Assembly: GCA_964605705.1 (NCBI GenBank)
Contig: CAZSDW010000044.1
Coordinates: 1-22,188 of the forward strand
Source: CAZSDW01 sp964605705
GTDB lineage: Bacteria > Fidelibacterota > UBA2242
Direction: 5' to 3'
Length of the DNA stretch: 22,188 nt
The position numbers were made by a program, and so were the translations under genes. The notes beneath the pieces are model-generated. The model saw only the letters and a program-made list of their open reading frames with translations, did no database searches and was not told the DNA's origin. Every line of letters starts with the position of its first letter. Position 1 is the stretch's first letter. Shown in pieces: positions 14,794 through 21,904 of this stretch.

Positions 14794-14808
14794 TTGGAAA
14801 TTATCCAA
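14794..14808. promoter_or_regulatory. Small dyad in the divergent transhydrogenase/GDH spacer
   Basis: TTGGA (14794-14798) and TCCAA (14804-14808) form a dyad around AATTA, about 70 bases before the NuoE-like start. The spacer (14723-15012) must hold promoters for both directions, but I see no convincing -35/-10 pair. The dyad is a possible operator only. Confidence 0.25.
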
Positions 14809-15012
14809 CAATTAAAATAATGGGAAATAAGCAAGCTGACTGAAAATTCCTAAAATAACAGAGATCGAATTCTATATCGATGCGGTATTCTTTTCTACTT
14901 TAATGCGTCTGTTTAGTTTTCCATAAATGACCTTTGGGAATGATTCTGAAATTTCTCAGAAATGGCAAAACTGTTTCATTATGGAATAAAGCAAATAGCC
15001 AAGGAAATTCAA

Positions 15013-15144
15013 ATGAATCGGGAAAATTCGTATTTGTGTGAAGAGGCATTCTCATTAATCAAACAGGTTCTGCCGCCTGATTTCAGTGGTATGTTATTTG
15101 CTTCTGCAGAGATCGCCATATTTACAAAGGAATTGCAGGAATAA
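15013..15144 (+). CDS. Small hypothetical protein upstream of glutamate dehydrogenase
   Basis: The frame encodes 43 aa from ATG 15013, preferred because AAGGA lies seven bases before it; the frame also extends back to ATG 14962, giving 60 aa without a ribosome binding site. The peptide (MNRENSYLCEEAFSLIKQVL at its start) has no membrane segment or motif I recognise and holds one cysteine. It ends 16 bp before the glutamate dehydrogenase start, so it would share its transcript. It could be a real small protein or a leader ORF affecting gdhA; without homologues this cannot be settled. Confidence 0.4.
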   Translation: MNRENSYLCEEAFSLIKQVLPPDFSGMLFASAEIAIFTKELQE

Positions 15145-15160
15145 TTAAAGGAGGAACGCA

Positions 15161-16504
15161 ATGAATTATAATACCGTCGAAGAATTCATGCAGATGGTAA
15201 TTGCTAAAAATCCATCGGAATATGAATTCCATCAGGCTGTTCACGAAGTTGTTGAATTTTTATGGGATTTTATCAAAGAAAATCCGGTATATGATCATCA
15301 TAAAATACTTGAAAGACTTGTTGAACCGGAACGGGTAATTATGTTTCGGGTACCCTGGCGGGACGATCGCGGCAATATCAAGGTCAATCGTGGTTTCCGG
15401 ATTGAGTTCAATTCAGCCATTGGACCCTACAAAGGCGGATTGCGTTTTCATCCTTCCGTGAATTTAGGAATATTGAAATTTCTGGGATTTGAACAGATAT
15501 TTAAAAACAGTCTGACGTCACTTCCGATGGGTGGCGGAAAAGGCGGTTCAGATTTTGATCCTAAAGGCAAATCCGATAATGAGGTGATGAATTTTTGCCA
15601 GTCATTTATGACGGAATTGTATCGTCATATTGGTGAAAATACCGATGTTCCTGCCGGCGATATTGGTGTGGGTGGCAGAGAAATCGGTTACCTGTTTGGT
15701 CAGTACAAACGACTGAAAAACGAATTTACCGGTGTATTGACCGGAAAAAGTTTAAACTGGGGCGGCAGCCTGATCCGACCGGAAGCAACCGGTTTCGGCT
15801 GTGTCTATTTTGCACAGGAGATGCTGAAAACCCGCAAAGAATCTTTTAAAGGCAAACGCGTTGCAATATCCGGTTTTGGGAATGTCGCTTGGGGCGCGGC
15901 TGCTAAAGTCAGCGAATTAGGCGGTAAAGTCGTGACTTTATCCGGTCCGGATGGCTACATTTATGATGAAAATGGCGTTTCCGGTGAAAAAATCGATTAT
16001 ATGCTGGAACTCAGAGCCAGCAGTAATGATATTGTTGCCCCTTATGCTGAGAAATTTGAAGGCGTCAAGTTTGTTCCCGGGAAGCATCCGTGGGAAGTGG
16101 CTGTGGATATCGCGCTGCCCTGTGCCTGTGAAAATGAGCTGAATAAAACTGATGCCGAACACCTGGTTAAAAATGGTTGTATCTGCGTTTGCGAAGGTGC
16201 AAATATGCCCTGTACACCGGAAGCGATTGCCATATTCCATGATAATAAACTGCTGTATGCTCCCGGCAAAGCCGCGAATGCCGGCGGTGTCGCGGTCTCC
16301 GGACTCGAAATGAGCCAGAACAGCATGCGCATCAGATGGAGTCGGGAAGAGGTTGACGCAAAACTCCACACAATCATGAAAAATATTCATGAAACCTGTG
16401 TTAAATATGGCATGGAGGGTGATTTTGTGAATTATGTCAAAGGCGCCAATATTGGTGGTTTTATCAAAGTCGCGGATTCCATGATCAATCAAGGCTGTGT
16501 GTAG
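15161..16504 (+). CDS. gdhA: NADP-type glutamate dehydrogenase
   Basis: This enzyme catalyses reversible reductive amination of 2-oxoglutarate with ammonium to glutamate. The 447-aa length fits the hexameric bacterial/fungal (GDH-I) class. Diagnostic segments are NSAIGPYKGGLRFHPSVN (84-101, K91), LPMGGGKGGSDFDPKGKSD (121-139, K127), PAGDIGVGGREIGYLFGQY (164-182, D167) and GFGNVAWGAA (238-247, dinucleotide loop). The second beta strand ends in TLSGPDG (259-265): a serine, not an acidic residue, follows, which fits NADP rather than NAD; this is inference. AGGAGG lies six to seven bases before the ATG. It is transcribed away from the transhydrogenase-like operon, which could supply or drain its NADPH. 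Confidence 0.96.
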   Translation: MNYNTVEEFMQMVIAKNPSEYEFHQAVHEVVEFLWDFIKENPVYDHHKILERLVEPERVIMFRVPWRDDRGNIKVNRGFRIEFNSAIGPYKGGLRFHPSVNLGILKFLGFEQIFKNSLTSLPMGGGKGGSDFDPKGKSDNEVMNFCQSFMTELYRHIGENTDVPAGDIGVGGREIGYLFGQYKRLKNEFTGVLTGKSLNWGGSLIRPEATGFGCVYFAQEMLKTRKESFKGKRVAISGFGNVAWGAAAKVSELGGKVVTLSGPDGYIYDENGVSGEKIDYMLELRASSNDIVAPYAEKFEGVKFVPGKHPWEVAVDIALPCACENELNKTDAEHLVKNGCICVCEGANMPCTPEAIAIFHDNKLLYAPGKAANAGGVAVSGLEMSQNSMRIRWSREEVDAKLHTIMKNIHETCVKYGMEGDFVNYVKGANIGGFIKVADSMINQGCV

Positions 16505-16536
16505 AAAATAGGCTCTGAAATAGTATCGATTAATTA

Positions 16537-16588
16537 GCGAAAGTTTTCCGATAGCATCGGGACAAGTTCCACTTTTGCAAAGTTTTTT
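16537..16588. terminator. Extended imperfect palindrome and T-tract between convergent genes
   Basis: An inner hairpin CCGAT-AGC-ATCGG (16548-16560) is nested in outer arms GCGAAAG (16537-16543) and CTTTTGC (16572-16578). A second small stem ACTTT-TGC-AAAGT (16571-16583) runs straight into six Ts (16583-16588), serving gdhA on the plus strand. The stems are mutually exclusive and AT-rich, so efficiency is uncertain. It separates gdhA from the convergent nitroreductase gene. Confidence 0.5.
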
Positions 16589-17099
16589 ATCTGACTTTGA
16601 TTTTCTGATAATCCAGCTGCTCTTTGGGAATACCATCTTTTACTTCAGCCGGATAGCCAAGCGCGATGATACTTTCGACTTTCATATTATCTGGAAGTTT
16701 CAATAACTGCTGGATGTACTTTTCAGAAGTGATTCCCCTGGCATTCTGACGATTGCGTATTTGAATCCAGCAACTGCCGAGTCCAAGGGATTGGGCAGTC
16801 AGTTGAAGCAGAATGGAAGCGATGGAGCAATCTTCAATCCAGACATCGGATTGGTTTTCGTCAGCACATATAACAATCCCTAATGCGGCATCTTTCAAGA
16901 AGGCTGAGCCATGTGATTTGGCTTGTGAAAGACTATCAAGGAGAGGTTTATCCGCGATAAAATAAAACTCCCAGGGATTGCGGTTACGGGAAGTCGGCGA
17001 ACGCAACAGGGCTTCCTTGAGAATTTCAATTTTTTCTTTCTCGATCAGACATGGCTTGTATTTTCTGATGCTTCGGCGTTTTCTGAGAAGTTCGATCAT
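16587..17099 (-). CDS. Nitroreductase-family FMN oxidoreductase
   Basis: This 170-aa protein belongs to the short nitroreductase-like flavoproteins. The N-terminal RKRRSIRKYK (6-15) is the typical FMN-phosphate-binding opening; SPTSRNRNPWEFYFI (34-48) forms the flavin pocket; LTAQSLGLGSCWIQIRN (100-116) is the usual second block; and IIALGYPAE near the C-terminus is typical too. Substrates of this group range from quinones and nitroaromatics to thiazoline rings, so the role is open. AAGGAG lies seven bases before the ATG. It stands alone, with its own promoter candidate, and its stop overlaps the T-tract of the gdhA terminator. Confidence 0.87.
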   Translation of the reverse strand: MIELLRKRRSIRKYKPCLIEKEKIEILKEALLRSPTSRNRNPWEFYFIADKPLLDSLSQAKSHGSAFLKDAALGIVICADENQSDVWIEDCSIASILLQLTAQSLGLGSCWIQIRNRQNARGITSEKYIQQLLKLPDNMKVESIIALGYPAEVKDGIPKEQLDYQKIKVR

Positions 17100-17135
17100 G
17101 TGAAGTCTCCTTACAAGTGTTCCTTTTACAAAGGT

Positions 17136-17163
17136 AATATAATCAGGAACTCCGGTTGTTCAA
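17136..17163 (-). promoter_or_regulatory. Promoter candidate for the nitroreductase gene
   Basis: On the minus strand TTGAAC (17163-17158), a 16-bp spacer and TATATT (17141-17136) lie about 37 bases before the ATG. The remainder of the 17100-17297 spacer holds a weak CAGATTA/TAATCTG inverted repeat but no gene. Confidence 0.5.
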
Positions 17164-17297
17164 GACATTCAGGGCAACTTTACGAATATCTGTGATGCTG
17201 GCTGATTTCTGGATAAATTGAATTTCCGGCAGATTAGTCAAAAATCCATTTATTTTTAATCTGGCTCTGTTTTACCCTTATATGGCAATGCTAATCT

Positions 17298-19751
17298 TTA
17301 TGCAAATTCCGCTGCCACCTGATGATATACTTTATCCAGCAGACTTTTATAATCATAGCCATCCGGATAAATCGCCTGGTGGAATTTTACATTGATCTTT
17401 TTCCAGGGACGGGGGAAATGCGTACCGCTGGGCAGCGCCTCAAAGGCACCTTTGATGGAAACCGGTACAATCGGGACTTTCAACTCTGTTGCCAGGATTG
17501 CAAAGGTTTTTTTATATTCACCCAGCTGCCCGGTGCGGGTCCGGGTTCCTTCGGGAAATATGATGATGTTTTTGCCTTTTTTCAGAACTTCAGCCAGTTT
17601 TTGGAGAGATTCTTTGAGGTCTTTATTTATATCGGTTATAATAATGTTATGTCGGTTTGCTAATGCCTTTACCCAGCGTTTCCGGATATGTTTTTCCTTG
17701 GCGTAGAAATAAGTGTTTCTGTTGACCTTATCCTTTAAAAATACTGAGACAAACATACCATCGATGAAACTCTGATGATTGGGGGCGATAATACAGGGAC
17801 CATCGGGGATATTTTCCATACCTTCGCCTTTCAGACGGAAGTACATCCTGAAAATACCCTTTGTCAAATGCTTAAAAATATTCCAGGTTGCCCAGCTTTT
17901 AGGCAAAGTCAAATCCACTTTTTCCTTAAATATTTCAGCCCATCTGACAACCTCCACGTTGATTTTCTCTTTCTTTTCCCCCATGTAAGCGGAAAGTTTC
18001 TCGACGGTTGGATGGTGAATCAGAATATCTTCCGGTATTTTTATTCCGAATGTGGATTGGAGAAAGGTTTGCAGACTGACTTTATCGAGCGAATCGAGTC
18101 CGAGATCAATTTCGATGTGATCATCGGGAAATATATCGGACTTTATCTGCTTCATGAGAAAGTCACGAATTACCTGATATTCCTCGTGATCCGGTTCCTT
18201 TGTTTTTAGTTTTTTTATTCCAACTGAAGAAGCCAGCTCAGCCAGTTTAAAGCGCTGGAGTTTCCCAAGACGGGTCTTGGGAAGTTCTTCTTTCAGGATG
18301 ACAAATTTCGAAATTCTCTTATAATAGGAAACCTTCTGATTATACTTATCGACAATTTCATTTTGAAATAGTTCATCAATATTGAGAATCCCACGTTCCC
18401 TCAATACATTAAAATCGGGATAAAATGCAGCCTGTACCTGATCATTTTTTAAAAAGACACCGACATCGGCGATAACATCAGAGAGGGACAATAATTTTTT
18501 CTCGGCTTCTTCGGGATTGACATTCTTCCCGCTTGACAGAACAATGATTTCTTTTTTACGACCGGTAATTCGCAGATATCCTTTATTATCGATTGTTCCC
18601 AGGTCGCCGGTATGCAGCCAGCCTTCTTTCAGGACATCAGCGGTCTCCTCTGGTCGGTTATAATAACCCTGCATAATATTTCGACCTCTGGCAACAACTT
18701 CTCCATCCCGAATCTCGACCTCGAGGTTGGGCATCGGCTGCCCGGCAGAGCCGATTTTCCATTTTCCCGGTCGGGTGAAGGTAATCATGGGCGCCGCTTC
18801 GGTCATTCCGAATCCTTCGAGCATTTCGAACCCTAAAGTTTTAAAACCACGGGCGACGTCTTCATCCAGTTTGGCGCCACCGCTGACCATGTATTCAACA
18901 TGCCCGCCAAATTTCTGATGGACAGTCTTAAACAGGGTACGGGAGAATGCACGGGAATTAATGAATTTCGCGGTTTTAAACAGCGCCCGCGTAATGAAAT
19001 GGGCGTTAATCTTGTCCATAATACCTTTGTGAAAAGCGGCATAAAGACGCGGAACACCGATGATGATATTTATAGCATTTTTCTGCAAGGTTGCGATGAT
19101 ATCTTCTGAATTAATCGTCGGGGAAAAGGCAATTTTTCCGCCAACTTTCAATGGAGCAATCATACAGCCCATCAACGGGAATACATGATGAAAGGGCAAT
19201 AGTGCCAGCACCGTGCGAAAATCCGTGAAAATCGGAATGAACTCGGAAACGGCTTCCACATTTGCCAGGAGATTATCGAAGGAAAGCATGACGCCTTTCG
19301 GGCTGCCGGTCGTACCGGATGTGTAGATGATTACGGCTGTTTTCATCACATCAGGTTGATCGATTGGATCATCTGAATAATCGGAGAAGTTATAATTCTG
19401 ATCTTCGAAAATGTGAATTGTGGATGTGTGAGTGACGGATTTAAGTGCTTCGTCCAATACTGCTTTGGTTTTCTGTGAGTAGAAAATATGTTCGGGATGA
19501 CAATCGTTGAGGATAAAAGCCACTTCTTCGGCGCTGGCAAGAAAATCAACCGGAACCACCACGGAATTATTTTTCCAACCGGCATAAAAAGCAAAGATCC
19601 ATTCCGGTCGGTTTTCAGCGAAGATCGCGATTTTTTTGGTTTTTTGATTAAAAAGTGTCGAATAAAAGTTGACATGACGAAGGACATCGCTATAGCTGTA
19701 AGTTTTATCCTTCCAGACCAGGGCGGTTTTTTGATTGGATTGTAATAGCAA
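17298..19751 (-). CDS. Trifunctional acyl-AMP ligase / acyl carrier / PlsC acyltransferase fusion
   Basis: This 817-aa protein has three domains. Residues 1-510 are an adenylate-forming acyl ligase: YTSGTTGSPKG (143-153), GFGMTEAAP (313-321), TGD (381-383), GRKKEII (397-403) and catalytic K497 in PKTRLGKL. Residues about 523-595 are an acyl carrier domain with phosphopantetheine serine S554 in GLDSLDKV. Residues about 640-817 are a 1-acylglycerol-phosphate acyltransferase: NHQSFID (658-664, the HX4D catalytic pair H659/D664) and FPEGTR (732-737). Inference: a free fatty acid is activated, loaded on the built-in carrier and passed to a lysolipid, as done by the related Aas enzyme in lysophospholipid repair. 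The start is TTG at 19751 with GGAG six bases upstream. It is probably peripherally membrane-bound; no clear membrane segment is seen. Confidence 0.92.
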   Translation of the reverse strand: MLLQSNQKTALVWKDKTYSYSDVLRHVNFYSTLFNQKTKKIAIFAENRPEWIFAFYAGWKNNSVVVPVDFLASAEEVAFILNDCHPEHIFYSQKTKAVLDEALKSVTHTSTIHIFEDQNYNFSDYSDDPIDQPDVMKTAVIIYTSGTTGSPKGVMLSFDNLLANVEAVSEFIPIFTDFRTVLALLPFHHVFPLMGCMIAPLKVGGKIAFSPTINSEDIIATLQKNAINIIIGVPRLYAAFHKGIMDKINAHFITRALFKTAKFINSRAFSRTLFKTVHQKFGGHVEYMVSGGAKLDEDVARGFKTLGFEMLEGFGMTEAAPMITFTRPGKWKIGSAGQPMPNLEVEIRDGEVVARGRNIMQGYYNRPEETADVLKEGWLHTGDLGTIDNKGYLRITGRKKEIIVLSSGKNVNPEEAEKKLLSLSDVIADVGVFLKNDQVQAAFYPDFNVLRERGILNIDELFQNEIVDKYNQKVSYYKRISKFVILKEELPKTRLGKLQRFKLAELASSVGIKKLKTKEPDHEEYQVIRDFLMKQIKSDIFPDDHIEIDLGLDSLDKVSLQTFLQSTFGIKIPEDILIHHPTVEKLSAYMGEKKEKINVEVVRWAEIFKEKVDLTLPKSWATWNIFKHLTKGIFRMYFRLKGEGMENIPDGPCIIAPNHQSFIDGMFVSVFLKDKVNRNTYFYAKEKHIRKRWVKALANRHNIIITDINKDLKESLQKLAEVLKKGKNIIIFPEGTRTRTGQLGEYKKTFAILATELKVPIVPVSIKGAFEALPSGTHFPRPWKKINVKFHQAIYPDGYDYKSLLDKVYHQVAAEFA

Positions 19752-19781
19752 GTAATTCTCCTGTTAATTAAAACGGCAATA

Positions 19782-19810
19782 ATTATACTAAAATATACTG
19801 ATTATTGGAA
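19782..19810 (-). promoter_or_regulatory. Promoter candidate for the acyl ligase fusion gene
   Basis: On the minus strand a perfect TATAAT (19787-19782) lies 17 bp after TTCCAA (19810-19805), a weak -35 box. The start codon is about 30 bases downstream of the -10 box. Confidence 0.45.
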
Positions 19811-19875
19811 TATATGTAGTCCGGGGAAACGTAAAAGTATTGTAAAAGCTAACAGGACGAGACGGAAGAGTCAGC

Positions 19876-20913
19876 CTATTTTAAAAGCATGCATTTTTGC
19901 CTGAGAATTCCTTGGCTAGTCTTCATGATGATAATATAGACACCTGATGGGACATATTCGGCATTCCATGAAATACTGTAATTACCGGCATAGTGATAAC
20001 CTTTAAAAAGTTCCGCGATCAGCTGACCATTTATTGAATAAGCGGAAATATTTATGAATCCCTCGACAGGCAACTGATAACTGAAATGGGTGATGTTATT
20101 GAAAGGATTAGGATAGGCAGGGGAGAGGTAATATTGGGATGCAATTTGAGATTCCGGATTGTCGATTCCGTATTCAACGGGTTCCAGAGTGATAGTGAGA
20201 TCAATTGTGCTATCAGGATATATTAATATTGATGTATCCTGCTCGATAAATCCATCTTTCAGGAATTTAAAATATGTGCGGGTTGCATAATAATGGTAGG
20301 TGCAATAACCCAGAGAATCAGTATAAATAAACAAAGAATCACCCCAGGTCGAAAAATCGAAACGGACACCTAGAAATATACCAACACTATCAATGGGATT
20401 CCCCATTTCATCAAAAATCAGATAATCAATTTGTCCCATAGCATTTTCTGTGTCATTTTCAGATCCAAGAGTCGGTGTACTATCGATATACCAGATATCA
20501 GGTGTATATGAATCACCGGCTTTCCTGCATAAAGATTGTGAGGATTCCAGTGGGAGTTTACCAATTATCATTTGATCATCAGGAAAATCATAGTCGTAGA
20601 TATTCAGATAGATACTTATTGTGTCATTTGTTTGATCGATTTCAAGCCTGCTTGTTAAACTGTCGTTTGTTATTAGAAAATAGTAATTTTCAGCAGGCGT
20701 TAAACAACCGGATTTAAGATATGCTGTATCACTTTTACTCGTCAAATAAACACTATCTAGCTGGGGATACAAATCATAAGCGAATAGCTCAATAATCCAA
20801 CCGGATTCTCTGAACTGAATTTCACTGAAATATTTTGGGGATACCGGATTTGCATACAGAATGAATTGTGATACCAAAAGCCAAAGAAAAACAGCAGTGA
20901 GTTTCTTCTTCAT
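19876..20913 (-). CDS. Secreted protein with YPNPFN-type C-terminal sorting domain
   Basis: The frame encodes 345 aa from ATG 20913; GGAG lies six bases upstream, and this start makes a 4-bp ATGA overlap with the preceding gene (ATG 20925 would overlap by 16). Residues 1-22 are a signal peptide. The N-terminal part, with ESGWIIELFAYD and a later WYIDSTPTLGSEN, weakly resembles a lamin-tail domain. Residues about 160-245 form a beta-sandwich of the carboxypeptidase-regulatory/Ig-like sort, ending LTITLEP. The C-terminal 80 residues are the FCB C-terminal domain: LSPAYPNPFNNITHFSYQL, then AYSINGQLIAEL and VPSGVYIIIMKTSQG. Known: such tails direct export through the type IX system or anchor to the surface; whether this organism has that system cannot be seen here. 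The molecular function is unknown. Confidence 0.82.
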   Translation of the reverse strand: MKKKLTAVFLWLLVSQFILYANPVSPKYFSEIQFRESGWIIELFAYDLYPQLDSVYLTSKSDTAYLKSGCLTPAENYYFLITNDSLTSRLEIDQTNDTISIYLNIYDYDFPDDQMIIGKLPLESSQSLCRKAGDSYTPDIWYIDSTPTLGSENDTENAMGQIDYLIFDEMGNPIDSVGIFLGVRFDFSTWGDSLFIYTDSLGYCTYHYYATRTYFKFLKDGFIEQDTSILIYPDSTIDLTITLEPVEYGIDNPESQIASQYYLSPAYPNPFNNITHFSYQLPVEGFINISAYSINGQLIAELFKGYHYAGNYSISWNAEYVPSGVYIIIMKTSQGILRQKCMLLK

Positions 20914-21509
20914 AATTGGCTCCATTTGATGAGTAAATTTTGATCAGACCTGAAATTCTCGCAACTCATCCTGAAAAGGTTTTCAGAATTTTGCTGAATT
21001 TGCTGGAAACCATCGGGTTGAATTTCCAGGATTTTCAGGTTATTGGGAATGATAATGTCAAACGTCGCTGAGGCGATCGGGAAATGCCATTGCCTTGAGG
21101 TGTCGAGTATGTATTCAAAGAAATTATTCGGAGTCATCTGGGTAAATTGGATTGTGTAATTCCGGCTACTTTTTGGCGCCACTCGCACCGGAAACAAAAT
21201 ATTGTTGGATTGCTTGAGGAAATCAACAGTGTTTCCTTTATCATCGAGAATTATGGTCAAATGGGGAAATGGCAGATCATCTTGAACAGGAAAGGGATAG
21301 CTGAGCGTTTTGAAAATTTCACGATCACTATCATTTCTGAATTGATAAATTCCGGTGAGGCTGCAGCTGTCTCCCCGCACCTCAATTTCGATTTGTTCAC
21401 CGTGGAAAATCAGGTCCTGTCCTGAAGACATGAGAGGGAAACAAACCGCGAAAAGGATTAGCCACTTTCTGAAATGAGATGAATTGCCAATATTGTCACT
21501 CATAATCAT
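20910..21509 (-). CDS. Secreted protein of unknown function, coupled to the sorting-domain protein
   Basis: This is a 199-aa frame with a signal peptide (hydrophobic WLILFAVCFPLM, cleavage likely near SSGQD). The mature part is rich in beta strands: it begins with GEQIEIEVRGDSCSLTGIYQ and contains pairs such as RVAPKSSRNYTIQFTQ, resembling the beta-sandwich of periplasmic or surface proteins; I recognise no family. Two starts are possible (ATG 21509 or 21503). It is the first gene behind a strong promoter and its stop overlaps the next start by 4 bp, so the two proteins are probably made in fixed ratio and may work together. Confidence 0.72.
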   Translation of the reverse strand: MIMSDNIGNSSHFRKWLILFAVCFPLMSSGQDLIFHGEQIEIEVRGDSCSLTGIYQFRNDSDREIFKTLSYPFPVQDDLPFPHLTIILDDKGNTVDFLKQSNNILFPVRVAPKSSRNYTIQFTQMTPNNFFEYILDTSRQWHFPIASATFDIIIPNNLKILEIQPDGFQQIQQNSENLFRMSCENFRSDQNLLIKWSQL

Positions 21510-21556
21510 ATCCGCATATGCCAGACCAAACGGTCAGGAATAACATGATTTATTTA

Positions 21557-21585
21557 ATATTATTCCCTTAATCTGATAAAGTCAA
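21557..21585 (-). promoter_or_regulatory. Sigma70-like promoter of the secreted-protein operon
   Basis: On the minus strand TTGACT (21585-21580), a 17-bp spacer and TAATAT (21562-21557) form a good promoter. The leader of about 40 bases holds a small dyad, GACC-AAAC-GGTC at 21524-21535 on the plus strand, which could be an operator or hairpin. Confidence 0.6.
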
Positions 21586-21631
21586 GAATTAACTCGGCAA
21601 AATTTATTGATGATGAATCTGCGGAAATTAT

Positions 21632-21835
21632 TTAAATCCGTCCGTTTTGTACCAATTGTGAAAATTGTTCAAAGGAACGATCATAGGTTCGTTCGACGTC
21701 GTTTGGGAAAAAACAGGCTGGCAGTTCCCGGGTACGCAGATGATATTGGATACACTCGCAACAAATACCTTTATGCGAACAGGGGGAGTAGCTGCAATTA
21801 CAGTTTTTCAGATTTCGTTCTTGATTGCATTCCAT
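21632..21835 (-). CDS. DUF6485 family cysteine-rich small protein
   Basis: The frame encodes 67 aa from ATG 21835; GAGGAG lies six bases before it, while an in-frame ATG 18 bases earlier has none and homologues begin with ME-C. Eight cysteines (C3, C12, C14, C19, C25, C26, C28, C41) fall in the pattern NCNCSYSPCSHKGICCECI-YH, followed by LPACFFPNDVERTYDRS. This matches DUF6485, a family of small proteins of unknown function widespread in anaerobes; the pattern suggests metal or iron-sulfur binding. It has its own promoter and no signal peptide. Confidence 0.85.
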   Translation of the reverse strand: MECNQERNLKNCNCSYSPCSHKGICCECIQYHLRTRELPACFFPNDVERTYDRSFEQFSQLVQNGRI

Positions 21836-21868
21836 TGATAACTCCTCTGACATGAATGTTCTGAAAAT

Positions 21869-21896
21869 AAGATAGCCAATAATTAAAAATTGACAA
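21869..21896 (-). promoter_or_regulatory. Promoter candidate for the DUF6485 gene
   Basis: On the minus strand TTGTCA (21896-21891), a 16-bp spacer and TATCTT (21874-21869) lie about 33 bases before the chosen start. Confidence 0.5.
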
Positions 21897-21904
21897 AATA
21901 TAAA

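Noticed and set aside
15938..16636. A 232-codon minus-strand frame opposite gdhA
   Set aside because: It is the reverse complement of a fully conserved glutamate dehydrogenase and lacks a ribosome binding site.
17220..17265. CAGATTA/TAATCTG inverted repeat as terminator of the acyl ligase fusion gene
   Set aside because: The stem is AT-rich with a 20-nt loop and no following T-tract on the minus strand.
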